Shown here: positions 55,304 to 63,593 of the stretch, piece by piece
Position numbering within the stretch: position 1 is the first letter of the stretch
How the letters are laid out: the number at the start of each line of letters is the position of its first letter
Assembly (NCBI GenBank): GCA_937896235.1
Contig: CALBMX010000033.1
Span: 163,565 to 227,564 of the forward strand
Source of the DNA: an uncultured bacterium
Lineage (GTDB): Bacteria > Planctomycetota > UBA1135 > GCA-002686595
Reading direction: 5' to 3'
DNA length: 64,000 nucleotides
Translations under genes and position numbers: made by a program
Notes under the pieces: generated by a model
The model's database searches: none
What the model saw: only the letters and a program-made list of their open reading frames with translations
Told to the model about the DNA's origin: nothing

Positions 55304-56329
55304 ATGGGACAAGTTAACGACATTCTAGATGAGGTCCGATCAGACATCGCGGCCAACGACAAGGTGCTCAAGGAAGCGCGAAAACGAAGAGACCTTGTTG
55401 CGAAGAAGGCTGCGGCATTTCCAGGAGTCCTTCGCCAATACTCCTCCGGAAGCGTCGCTCACGGAACCGTCAACAATCCAGTAAACGATGCGGATGACGG
55501 CATCGTTCTCGACAGGAGGACATACCCCGACTTGGGCCCAGAAGGAGATGAGAAAGAAGGCCCAAATGAGATCGTCGAAGAAATCCGGGAGTTCGTCAGC
55601 CCTAAAATCCGGAAGGTGTACCCAGACGCGGTCGTGACAACTTCCAAGCGAGGTCTCCTAGTTCGCTTCAGTAGTCCTCTGCACGATCAAGATCCAACCG
55701 TTGACATAATCGTGACTCTCACCCGCAAGGACGGGAGCGGACTCTGGATTCCCAACCTGGAGACGAAGTCATGGGACGCGTCTCACCCCGAGAAACACAC
55801 CGAGCTCTTCATTGGAGGGACAGAGTCACTGCGGGCCCTTCGAGCTCGAGTTATTCGCCTCGTCAAGGCTCTGAACAAGCAGTGGAGCGAACCTGCCTTG
55901 ACGTCTTTTAACGTCGAAGCCCTTGCATGGGAGAGCATCGACGATTCGTCACTCAGCTTAGAGGACGCCCTCACTGAGTTCTTCACATACGCGGAGTCCG
56001 AAGTGAGGAAACGGAACACCAAGGACCCCGCAGGAGTATCGGCGAATCTCAAGCTGCTCGTCACGCGAAAAGTCACTGTGAAAAGGCTAAAAGCTGCAGC
56101 AGCGAACCTTCGCTGTGCCTTGGCGGCCCAGGAGAACGAAGGCGATAACGATGTTCAGGAGGCAATGGCGAAGGTCTTTCGCGATTACGTCGATGCCCCC
56201 TCAGGCTCAAAGGCTGACTGGGCAGCGCTACTCCGAAAAGGGAACGAGGGTGTCTCCGCGACTGTAGGTGGCCTTGCACTATCTACGGGGCACTCGTTGA
56301 AGACAACTCGTGCCTTTGGTGGCCAATAG
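55304..56329 (+). CDS. CD-NTase-like nucleotidyltransferase (CBASS cyclase)
   Basis: 341 residues from the ATG at 55304, chosen because a strong GGAGGGAG site lies 5 nt upstream; the frame is open to 55238. The cGAS/DncV-type active site is complete: GS at 49-50, acidic residues D62 and D64 in NDADDGIVLD, and the third carboxylate D134 in PTVDIIVTL. It should make a cyclic or linear oligonucleotide signal upon phage infection. The protein ends TTRAFGGQ, and the terminal Gly-Gly suits conjugation by the downstream E2-like protein. Followed 4 bp later by that gene. Signal product not predictable. Confidence 0.85.
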   Translation: MGQVNDILDEVRSDIAANDKVLKEARKRRDLVAKKAAAFPGVLRQYSSGSVAHGTVNNPVNDADDGIVLDRRTYPDLGPEGDEKEGPNEIVEEIREFVSPKIRKVYPDAVVTTSKRGLLVRFSSPLHDQDPTVDIIVTLTRKDGSGLWIPNLETKSWDASHPEKHTELFIGGTESLRALRARVIRLVKALNKQWSEPALTSFNVEALAWESIDDSSLSLEDALTEFFTYAESEVRKRNTKDPAGVSANLKLLVTRKVTVKRLKAAAANLRCALAAQENEGDNDVQEAMAKVFRDYVDAPSGSKADWAALLRKGNEGVSATVGGLALSTGHSLKTTRAFGGQ

Positions 56330-56333
56330 CTCC

Positions 56334-56783
56334 ATGGCTCGGCCCCATCGCAAAGCGGGACCTTGGTACGGGCGAGATCAAGAGCGCCTAGAATTTGAAA
56401 AAGGCACGCGGTCCTACACCAATCTGCGAGGGAAAACCAAGAAGCGAGTCGGGCGCACCTACACCGCAAGAGTCACGGTCCGTTTTTATGAAACGCGCAA
56501 GGTCAAAATTCTCTTCCCTTCGGGGCGGTCGAAATCACCGACTATCACTGTCGATGGCCCGACGGATTCTCCGCATAGGTACGAGGACGGCAGACTTTGC
56601 ATTTGGTATTCCGACGACGATAGTAGCGCGCGATGGGAACATGGCGACGGCCTCTTAGATCTGCTTGGCCTCATTGAGGCCCACCTATTTAGAGAAGCGT
56701 GGTGGCGCGAGACTGCCGAGTGGCTTGGTCCAGAGATCCAACACGATTCGCCCAAGGATGATGAGGAATACGATGCTGCATGA
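56334..56783 (+). CDS. Stand-alone E2-like protein of a CBASS operon
   Basis: 149 residues. It has a compact beta-rich N-terminal part (YTARVTVRFYETRKVKILFPSGR) and the E2-like block HRYEDGRLCIWYSDDD, with candidate catalytic C89 and H81, then GLLDLLGLIEAHLFREAWWRETAEWLGPEIQH. This matches the ubiquitin-conjugating-like proteins of short type II CBASS, where no E1 or JAB protein is present. It would attach or prime the cyclase through the cyclase's C-terminal glycines. It overlaps the effector start by 11 bp. A GTG at 56310 or 56319 is a possible earlier start. Confidence 0.75.
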   Translation: MARPHRKAGPWYGRDQERLEFEKGTRSYTNLRGKTKKRVGRTYTARVTVRFYETRKVKILFPSGRSKSPTITVDGPTDSPHRYEDGRLCIWYSDDDSSARWEHGDGLLDLLGLIEAHLFREAWWRETAEWLGPEIQHDSPKDDEEYDAA

Positions 56784-57348
56784 CACGGGGGATGCGAGCC
56801 TGTTTGACTCAACGCTAGTGGCGGCTGCAGTTGCCGCAGCGGTCTCGGTCACAGTTACATACTTCACGGGGAGAAGGGCGGCCCAAGACCGACAGAGAGA
56901 ACTCTTCGCTGCCGCTTTCAAATCCGTCGCAGAGTATCGGGAGTTCCCATTCATAGTGCTTAGGCGTGACGGGGCCGACCCCGCAGGTGAGAGAAAACGG
57001 ATTTCAACTGACCTCAGTCAAGTCCAGTCGGACCTCAACGCGCACAAGGCGAGACTACAGATTGAAGCCCCTATTCCTGGCGCTCACTTCGACAGGCTAG
57101 TTGCTGGAACTAGGCTTTTTTGCGGCAACGCCATTCACGAGGCATGGAACAAGACTCCCATAGAGAGTGATTCTCAGATTCATGCGCCCGACATTGACCA
57201 AAACGAATTGGCCAGGCTTGACCGGGAGTTCATCCTGTCAGTCAAGGACCACCTTTCCTTACTGCCTTCGTGGGCACGTCGAATAGGCCGCTGGGCTTTC
57301 TCCATCCTCCCCGAACAACTCCGTGAGAGGCTCGCCCCGCTCGGTTAG
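56773..57348 (+). CDS. Putative one-TM CBASS effector
   Basis: 191 residues from the ATG at 56773 (ATG at 56761 also possible). One hydrophobic helix at about 12-31 (FDSTLVAAAVAAAVSVTVTYF) is followed by basic residues and a cytoplasmic ~155-residue helical domain (RQRELFAAAFKSVAEYREFPFIVLRRDG... ILSVKDHLSLLPSWARRIGRWAFSILPEQLRERL). I do not recognise the soluble domain as a known nuclease or hydrolase. In CBASS, membrane effectors respond to the nucleotide signal by disrupting the inner membrane, and that role is inferred here only from operon position and topology. Confidence 0.65.
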   Translation: MLHDTGDASLFDSTLVAAAVAAAVSVTVTYFTGRRAAQDRQRELFAAAFKSVAEYREFPFIVLRRDGADPAGERKRISTDLSQVQSDLNAHKARLQIEAPIPGAHFDRLVAGTRLFCGNAIHEAWNKTPIESDSQIHAPDIDQNELARLDREFILSVKDHLSLLPSWARRIGRWAFSILPEQLRERLAPLG

Positions 57349-57506
57349 CCTTTGTCCATCCCCCCCCCCGAAAGGAACTCGGGGATCCCAACCCTAAACG
57401 GGAAAGATGCCTAGTTCACCTAGCACACCGGACAGTGGCGATCGCGTAGCACGATTCGTTTGATTCTCCTTGCATCTGAGACTGCAAAGGTGTTAGAGGT
57501 CTCATC

Positions 57507-60062
57507 ATGACAAAAACTCGCTCGCTTGACATCGTGCGCCCAGTGTTCAAGCTGGGCGTTTCCTTGGTCGCTACTCTTGCTCTACTCTGGTCTGCGCCTG
57601 CATCCGCTCAATGCACAGGCACCGTATCGCATTTCGCGTACAACCCCTTTCCTAACCAGATTCACGCGATTGCCGAGAAGCAGCTGGTGACCTATCAGGA
57701 TGACGCCAGCACAACAGCGCTGCTGCCTGGCCCTCTTTCCTTGGGGGTATTCTTCCCTGACATGGATTCCTACCATTACACTTGTGGAGGATCTTGCTTT
57801 TCAGTTCCAACGAATGTACTGAATTCCAATACATTTCGCGCAAAGTGGACAATCACCCAAGGCGGTTTGCCGGTAGACGCGTTCTTGTCAGACAATGGCC
57901 TTACGCCGGAGGTCACAGAGGCCACTGACGTTCTGATTGTGCCTCAGCTCCTTAATTATTCTGACTCTACATTCTACGATGTGCTAGTCGAATGGACGGA
58001 CTACGAAATCGCCAATGCAACCGGCCATGCTGACATGCCTGGAACTGTTTCGTTTCGGGTGACGATCCACCGAGGTCCAGAGTCGGATCCCATCTATACC
58101 CGCATTGTTAAGTTCATGGCTGTGAACTCGCCACCAAGTACACAGCCTCCGCCATGTAGCGGAGGTGGGGCTTGCCAAGTAGTGCCCCTCTCTCTCAGCA
58201 AGAATGTTCCATTTCAGGCCCCAGTTGTCGAGATTATTGGTTCACCCACCGGCGGTATGTCCATTGGGTCTCGCAGAGTCATTCGCGGTCGAGCCTCGGA
58301 TGAGGACCGCCTGGAGTATTACTGTGCGCTCCCCCTTCAAAGCGCGCCACTAACCAGTCTTCCAATCGAGGACCGCCTAGAATTTGATTGGGCTGTGGTC
58401 AATCTCCCCGGAGACACGGGCAATGGTGTATTTGAGGACCTCGAGGGGGCGACCGGGCAGGTAATCCAGCACTCAAGTACGATCTTTAGGGCAACCTCGA
58501 CTGGCTGGGTTACCATCGAGTTCACGGCATATGATAAACAACCAGGGGCGAAGCATGAAGAGAACGACGACACAGTTAGATTCTATATCCACGATGTTTT
58601 TTTGAACAAGATCGGTTTTGGTGATGATTCACCAACGACATCCGGTGGAGGGGCTTCGCACCCGATTTATAGTGACGGAAAGCAATTCCTATATGAATCG
58701 CCGCATTGGCAAGACTACGATGGTGATGGGAATGCCCAGGGGGTCGGGACCGATGACAATTTCCCCATTGCATACACGCAAGGCGAGAAAATCGTACTCG
58801 ATAAGATCTCGTGTGTTTTCAAGAGTGGCTACACTCCCCCCTATGTTCTCGTTCGCGCAGATGAAGCTCTGAGTAATGGAGACAAGACCGACCACCGGCA
58901 AGCATGGGAGGCAGTCCTTTTAGATTCCCCTGCCCCCTACCCTGCGCCCACGGCTGCAGAGCGACTTGGAACAAAAGATGGCGAAGAGTTCATTTCTACC
59001 GTCGACCTTCAATCCGACATCATTGGGAAGTTCGATCTTGATCTACAGTGGGCCGTATCGTTCGACTCCAACGATCAAAAATGGGAAGACATCAACCAAT
59101 CTTTGTCCACTCTTTATGTGGTGCTGGATACTCCCGATGGTCTCAGCGCTGGTTTTGAATCCGTGCCTTCTCGCGGACGCTGGCACAGTGTATATGATAT
59201 CTCTTCGAGATCTGTCTCTGAAACTCAACTGGCGGCAGGGGGCCTGACTCACGCGGACAAGGAGTTAATGGTAATTGAGTCTATATGGACTCAATTCGAG
59301 CAAGCCGTTGGCGGTGCTCCTCTCTCAAGGAAAGCCAAGGACGCGTTCAATAATCCGGATGGCGCTTCCATGACTTACTACGGAGGGACGCTGCAGGGTG
59401 CATGCGTTTCTGTAGCTGCGATGCTACGCGGAGAAAACAACAACGAGGGCAACTGTAATGCATTTACAGACCTGCTAGCTGCATGCATTCAAATGCAGGG
59501 CATCGATGCCGGAGAGCGATGGATATTGGAGCCGCCGGAGGAGGAGATACTCACAGTATCTCCCACTTTCCCACTTGGAGGCGGAGCAGTCCTTCCGTTC
59601 TCAATGCAGTACATCCTCGTCCACAATTTTTCCGAAACGACATGGATTAATGATACGGCTCCGTTCCCAGATGGCGCTTTCCCCTTAATCTTCGACGCAC
59701 TGGCGAATCCCGGCGTACCGGCCCCTCTCCCGTACTTCCATCTTGCGGATGCACTGGGGGTACCGGGGTCCGGCAGCACAGAGCCACCTCCATACTTCGT
59801 TCGACACATTATAAATGGCCTTAAGAACCCTGTCACTGGTACATTGATGTTGCTTGACCCGAGTTATGGTCTCGGGACTTTCGCTCTCGACATTTTGGAT
59901 GCGGCAGACCAGAGGGCTTATCAAAACATGGCAATCTATGGCGTTGGGGATGAATGGGCGTACCAAACTCCGGCTGGAGCTTGGAAATCAATCTACGTGC
60001 ACAAGACCGATCCGAATGTCCTGAATGTTGACTTCTTCACCGACCCAAAAGGACCTTATTAA
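57507..60062 (+). CDS. Secreted protein with transglutaminase-like domain
   Basis: 851 residues. Signal peptide ends LLWSAPASAQ. The N-terminal ~550 residues are beta-rich and look like repeated extracellular domains. A transglutaminase-like core spans about 590-800: Cys in NNEGNCNAFTDLLAACIQMQGIDAGERW (C650), His in FVRHIINGLKN (H767) and Asp in LMLLDPSYG (D784), in the correct order for the C-H-D triad. It is thus a candidate thiol protease or crosslinker outside the cell. It stands in the island right after the CBASS genes but has its own start region. The next gene begins 1 bp after the stop. Confidence 0.6.
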   Translation: MTKTRSLDIVRPVFKLGVSLVATLALLWSAPASAQCTGTVSHFAYNPFPNQIHAIAEKQLVTYQDDASTTALLPGPLSLGVFFPDMDSYHYTCGGSCFSVPTNVLNSNTFRAKWTITQGGLPVDAFLSDNGLTPEVTEATDVLIVPQLLNYSDSTFYDVLVEWTDYEIANATGHADMPGTVSFRVTIHRGPESDPIYTRIVKFMAVNSPPSTQPPPCSGGGACQVVPLSLSKNVPFQAPVVEIIGSPTGGMSIGSRRVIRGRASDEDRLEYYCALPLQSAPLTSLPIEDRLEFDWAVVNLPGDTGNGVFEDLEGATGQVIQHSSTIFRATSTGWVTIEFTAYDKQPGAKHEENDDTVRFYIHDVFLNKIGFGDDSPTTSGGGASHPIYSDGKQFLYESPHWQDYDGDGNAQGVGTDDNFPIAYTQGEKIVLDKISCVFKSGYTPPYVLVRADEALSNGDKTDHRQAWEAVLLDSPAPYPAPTAAERLGTKDGEEFISTVDLQSDIIGKFDLDLQWAVSFDSNDQKWEDINQSLSTLYVVLDTPDGLSAGFESVPSRGRWHSVYDISSRSVSETQLAAGGLTHADKELMVIESIWTQFEQAVGGAPLSRKAKDAFNNPDGASMTYYGGTLQGACVSVAAMLRGENNNEGNCNAFTDLLAACIQMQGIDAGERWILEPPEEEILTVSPTFPLGGGAVLPFSMQYILVHNFSETTWINDTAPFPDGAFPLIFDALANPGVPAPLPYFHLADALGVPGSGSTEPPPYFVRHIINGLKNPVTGTLMLLDPSYGLGTFALDILDAADQRAYQNMAIYGVGDEWAYQTPAGAWKSIYVHKTDPNVLNVDFFTDPKGPY

Positions 60063-60063
60063 C

Positions 60064-61398
60064 ATGAAGTTCATCAAGAGCACTACATCCTGCGACAGCG
60101 GGCTCAAGTCAAGGCACTCTGGCGGCGTCTCGCGCGCTTCTTGCGTTGCCATTCTCGGCATTGCTTACGCTATCAGTACAGCCCCTATCCATGCCCAGGA
60201 AGGACCTTCATCGCCCCCCTTCGCCCCCTTGGCGTTCTTTGAGAACGGAGACGTCGTTTCTGTTTCTCACGGGGACTCAGAACGGGCTAGCCCGAATCTG
60301 ACATCCAGCAAATTGGCACGACTTAGTCTCCAGGAACGGAGCCTCTCCGAGAGTCTTGGAGCGGGGCTCATGTACCAGTTGGAGCATAACCATTCGGTCC
60401 CAGGGACCGCTTTCCAAACCGCGACAGGGGGTATTTTCGGGCTCTCGCAATACAGGGAGCATCGGACACGCTTGATTCTCTGGGAAGCACCTGCCCCCCC
60501 CACGCCTAAGGACGGCGAAGTACTCAAGCCGTCCAAGGCGAGTCATTTTCAAGTATGGGGAGTCACAGTTCTACCACCTGCCGACACTATCTCCAACACC
60601 TCCATCGAAGTCGGGCACCTCGACGATGCTAGGCTTGAGTGCATTGACACAAATAGGGTACTTGTGGGTAGCGTCATGGGGACTTCGGCGTTTCGTCCTG
60701 GCACGGACTACACTCCGTACGTGTGGCTATCCGCACCACTGGCCTCCCTAAGCCAAGAAGCAAAGCCAGGCCAAGTCATTCCTACGGAGCAAGTCCTTGG
60801 AAACCTGATTGCTCCAGGCATAGATCCCCGCCTTATTCAAACTGCAGATGGCGTTGTTCTCTCTTGCCGGGATCAAGGAGATCCAAGGGATGCCACATCT
60901 CTGCACTTTTACTTCAGCCGAGATATGAAGGACTGGGTCGAGTTGAAGCACCTATCCAAGCTCATCCGCGTTGAAAGCAGTTATGCCATTGCTGGGCGAG
61001 GTGAGGATATCCTCGTTGTCGATCGGACCACCGTTTCAAACGGCCGCTTCGATGAACGCCCCTCAACCGACCATGAGAGCCCAAGCGGCACAGTTTTTTC
61101 CGGTGATGTTCACTTTTCATGGCTTGGGATTCATGCGGAGCGAACGAGTTATCAGGTGACCACGCTGCCGGATAGTGGAAATCTTCGATCGCACTCTCCA
61201 ATTATTCCCGCCCGGGGACCTTCGCACAGGTTCAATACTCCATCCTCTTGCTTTTCAGGCCGACTGCTCTTGCTTGAGTCTGAACTACTCTACGGCGTCA
61301 ACAAGGAGGATGTTTACAGCATGAGTGTCCCTACTAGGGCGGATGCTGTACAAGACTCGGTCAATCCCCAGAGCCGCAGTCGACTCTTGTCACGTTAG
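60064..61398 (+). CDS. Secreted protein of unknown function, paired with the transglutaminase-like protein
   Basis: 444 residues from the ATG at 60064, one base after the preceding stop, so translation is probably coupled. A signal peptide ends in APIHAQ at about residue 45. The body (DYTPYVWLSAPLASL, SLHFYFSRDMKDWVELKHLSK, SSYAIAGRGEDILVVDRTT) has repeated aromatic-rich strands like a sialidase/beta-propeller type fold. I do not recognise a specific family. The tight coupling suggests that it works with, or is a partner or substrate of, the upstream secreted protein. Confidence 0.55.
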   Translation: MKFIKSTTSCDSGLKSRHSGGVSRASCVAILGIAYAISTAPIHAQEGPSSPPFAPLAFFENGDVVSVSHGDSERASPNLTSSKLARLSLQERSLSESLGAGLMYQLEHNHSVPGTAFQTATGGIFGLSQYREHRTRLILWEAPAPPTPKDGEVLKPSKASHFQVWGVTVLPPADTISNTSIEVGHLDDARLECIDTNRVLVGSVMGTSAFRPGTDYTPYVWLSAPLASLSQEAKPGQVIPTEQVLGNLIAPGIDPRLIQTADGVVLSCRDQGDPRDATSLHFYFSRDMKDWVELKHLSKLIRVESSYAIAGRGEDILVVDRTTVSNGRFDERPSTDHESPSGTVFSGDVHFSWLGIHAERTSYQVTTLPDSGNLRSHSPIIPARGPSHRFNTPSSCFSGRLLLLESELLYGVNKEDVYSMSVPTRADAVQDSVNPQSRSRLLSR

Positions 61399-61433
61399 CT
61401 GCCAACCAATGAAATCTGGGATTGCCGCCGCGA

Positions 61434-62255
61434 TCATTGAACACCGAACGCTTTGAAGACGGCGTCCTTGGGGTCGGCGTAGAAGCTGGTTTGGAACTTG
61501 GCGAACAGCTCGCCTGGGATCGTGGGGATGTCGGCCACGCTTGCCATGGGGAGCAGGATGCGTTTTGCTCCTGCGTCGGCTGCAACCTGCAGCGTGGCGG
61601 CTAGGTTCTCCACTGGGATGATGCTGCCCCCCAGGCTCATCGAGCCGAGCACTACCATCTGGGGCTCGATCGGCTTTCCTAGCAGAGCAGAGCACAGGGC
61701 CACGTAGCTGGCCAGGGTGATCATCGAGGATGGGCCCGTGTTGTGGGACTCGACCACGTGCAGGTGGAACTCGTGATTGCCGGGTTTTGCCGAGGCTTGA
61801 ATCTGGGTGGCGTTCGCTCGGAAGTACTCGAAGCCGACCTTGACGGCTTCTTTGGCTCCCGCGTTCGTGCCCAGCCCTGACAGCTTGATTTTCCCGTTGC
61901 CTGCCGTCATCTGGGTCTCAAGGCGATAGAGGCCGAGCAACCCGGCGCTTCCGGCCGCGACAGTGAACAAGGAGCCTGGGCTAAGCTGGCCTTCAGGGAT
62001 CAAGGTGTCCCCACCCTGCTCCTTGACCATGATGAACTTCTCTTCGCTGGTCTCCAGGTCGATGTAGCTGAAGTGCACGTCGAAGAACTCCATGCCGCCG
62101 ATGCGCTTGAGCTGCTCCTTGACGCGCCGCCTCACCTGTAGTGCGTACTCCAGGCATTCGCGCACGGCCTCCTTGTCGAAGTCCTCGTGCGGGTAGAGCA
62201 GCTTCAGCAGCCCCGACGTCGTGTGCTTCACAGCGGTCACATCGCGCTGGCCCAA
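61434..62255 (-). pseudogene. brxL: 5'-truncated brxL (BREX Lon-like protease C-terminal part)
   Basis: 273 residues if started at the TTG at 62255; homology seems to extend a little upstream (SRTLGRDLGQRDV) until an in-frame TAG near 62310. Only the C-terminal region of BrxL is present: RDVTAVKHTTSGLLKLLYPHEDFDKEAVRECLEYALQVRRRVKEQLKRIGGMEFFDVHFSYIDLE and the Lon-like Ser-Lys protease segment (SHNTGPSSMITLASYVALCSALLGK...). The AAA+ half is missing, cut near the tRNA-side end of the island. BREX is a phage-exclusion system; its other genes are absent here. Confidence 0.8.
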
Positions 62256-62347
62256 GTCACGGCCCAGAGTGCGAGAAGGCGAAGAGCCAAACGAGAAGCG
62301 AGATGTGGGCTAAAGCCTCCCCTTGTGCCCCAAATCGGGGTTTTGGG

Positions 62348-62421
62348 CCTCTCCTGCGAGGGAGAGAAGTGGTAGCGGTGGAGGGACTTGAACCCCCGAC
62401 ACGCGGATTATGATTCCGCTG
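62348..62421. repeat. Right direct repeat (att-like) overlapping the tRNA 3' end
   Basis: 74-bp partner of 54805-54877. Differences are at four places (a/g, a/g, c/t and g/ta). It includes the 3' part of the intact tRNA gene and 22 bp downstream of its CCA. Confidence 0.8.
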
Positions 62422-62446
62422 CTCTAACCAGCTGAGCTACACCGCC
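62370..62446 (-). tRNA. tRNA with CAT anticodon (elongator Met or Ile2)
   Basis: Cloverleaf on the minus strand: acceptor GGCGGTG pairs with CACCGCT, the D-arm is TAGCTCAGCTGGTTAGAGCA, the anticodon stem is GCGGA/TCCGC with loop ATCATAA (anticodon CAT), and the T-loop is GTTCAAG. The CCA end is encoded (62370-62372). The D-loop and absence of a C1-A72 mismatch speak against an initiator; lysidine-modified Ile2 cannot be excluded. Confidence 0.93.
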
Positions 62447-62606
62447 ACTTTGGGCGAGTGAGATTAGCAGGACTCTTCCTCTAGTCAAGTTCGGGATTGG
62501 CTTCTTTGTCGGGAGTGGGAAAAATGTTCGGGATTTAAGGACTTTGGGGAAGAGATTGCCGGGTTGGCTTGGGGTTCTTGGGGATTCTGTCGATGTGGAA
62601 GGACCC

Positions 62607-63254
62607 ATGGATCCCCACTCCAACAGTACTCATGTGCCTCTAGCCATCCAGCGCGTTATCGAGGCGCTCCTGATAGCCAAGTCTTCTCGTGAGCGGGCCT
62701 CGGTTCTGCTTCAGGGCATTCAGGCTACGGGCTGGGCTAGCGCCGCGGGCCTGTGGCGCAGGAACAATCGCGAGGGACATTGGATGCTAGTCCTGTCGCG
62801 CGGGCCCCTAGACGCCCTTCCCAATGGCCCCCAGATCCAAGCTGTTCTCGACGGCGTCCTCGACGCCAACATCCCACCCGGCAAACGAGTAGCTTTCCCT
62901 AGCCTCCATGGCACCTCGGGCAGGCAGGCCGGCGCCGCCTCTTCGTACTCCCCCACTTCCAACTCAAACCAGAACTTTCATGGAGACGTTGCCCTGGGCC
63001 TTGGACAGCTGATCTGCGGGGAGACTGGAATGGAGTGGGTCGACAGCCTCCTCGACTTATGGAACTCGCTAGAGAGCGCCTCCACCGAGAGCAAAACGCC
63101 CCTTTCGGACTCTCTGCTAGAGGACATGACGGGGTTACTCCCACAATCCGAGGTCGATTTTGAGAGCGCCGTGGAGAGCGCCCTCAGCTTTCTCACTGAA
63201 AACTTCACTGGTGACGAGTTAAAGGGATGGGAAGATGACGAGGATCTCCTCTAG
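62607..63254 (+). CDS. Hypothetical protein, possible GAF-like sensor domain
   Basis: 215 residues from the ATG at 62607 (open frame from TTG 62544). Residues ~12-115 (IQRVIEALLIAKSSRERASVLLQGIQATGWASAAGLWRRNNREGHWMLVLSRGPLDALP) have the helix-strand pattern of a GAF domain. The C-terminal half is acidic, ending FTGDELKGWEDDEDLL, without catalytic motifs. I do not recognise the gene; the coding call rests on codon usage, ATG placement and size. Confidence 0.55.
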   Translation: MDPHSNSTHVPLAIQRVIEALLIAKSSRERASVLLQGIQATGWASAAGLWRRNNREGHWMLVLSRGPLDALPNGPQIQAVLDGVLDANIPPGKRVAFPSLHGTSGRQAGAASSYSPTSNSNQNFHGDVALGLGQLICGETGMEWVDSLLDLWNSLESASTESKTPLSDSLLEDMTGLLPQSEVDFESAVESALSFLTENFTGDELKGWEDDEDLL

Positions 63255-63329
63255 AAACGTCCTTGGCGGCACCTAGGGCGGGTGTTCATGTAGAGGTGCA
63301 GTTTTCTTTGGGGAAATCGCAGATTGTGC

Positions 63330-63358
63330 TTACACCACCTGCGGAAGATAGCTATTAT
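63330..63358 (+). promoter_or_regulatory. Sigma-70-like promoter for a non-coding RNA
   Basis: TTACAC at 63330-63335, 17-bp spacer, TATTAT at 63353-63358. The predicted start point (~63365-63366) coincides with the first base of the first hairpin of the RNA described next. Confidence 0.55.
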
Positions 63359-63365
63359 CACGCTT

Positions 63366-63593
63366 GTGAAGGTTGCGAGCCCTTTACGTGAGAGCCTCAC
63401 TTCCTGACCTTCAAGGTTTTGCGAGCCCCTTGTGGGTCACTAAGGGAAGTGGGATCAGTCTCTTGCCGGAGACCTTCGGGTCTCCACCTGGAAGTTCTTC
63501 GGAACTTCCTCTTCGAAGTCTCTTTTGCGAGCCTGAGACTTCGGAGACTCTCTCCCTCGGGCCGATGATCGCAAGATCATCGGCCCTTTTTTT
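63366..63593 (+). ncRNA. Structured small RNA with three stem-loops presenting the same TTGCGAGC loop
   Basis: A ~228-nt segment with promoter and terminator and no convincing coding frame. Three separate stems show the shared loop: GTGAAGG/CCTTTAC (63366-63372 with 63381-63387), CAAGG/CCTTG inside TGACC/GGTCA (63405-63439, loop TTTTGCGAGCC) and CGAAGTCTC/GAGACTTCG (63514-63543, loop TTTTGCGAGCCT). Between them sit a GTGAG/CTCAC hairpin and two stems capped by TTCG tetraloops (GGAGACC/GGTCTCC at 63468-63485; GGAAGTTC/GAACTTCC at 63490-63509). Repeated loops in different stems suggest a sponge for a protein or RNA, like CsrB in design but with another loop sequence. I do not match it to a known family. 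Confidence 0.72.
63559..63593 (+). terminator. Rho-independent terminator of the small RNA
   Basis: Twelve-bp stem GGGCCGATGATC / GATCATCGGCCC with a GCAA tetraloop, followed by seven T. It ends the ncRNA at about 63593. Confidence 0.93.

Larger units (their letters stand above)
54878..62347. mobile_element. Genomic island integrated at a tRNA gene, carrying anti-phage genes
   Basis: About 7.5 kb between two tRNA-derived direct repeats. Content: an integrase-associated remnant, a CBASS-like operon, two secreted proteins and a brxL fragment. No integrase, transposase or plasmid gene remains, so the element is probably immobile now. The secreted-protein genes appear to use a less GC-rich sequence than the surrounding chromosome. 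Ends are inferred from the repeats. Confidence 0.7.

Noticed and set aside
57357..57372. C-rich run after the CBASS operon, considered as a repeat or phase-variable tract
   Set aside because: It is outside any coding frame and there is no sign that it affects a start or promoter.
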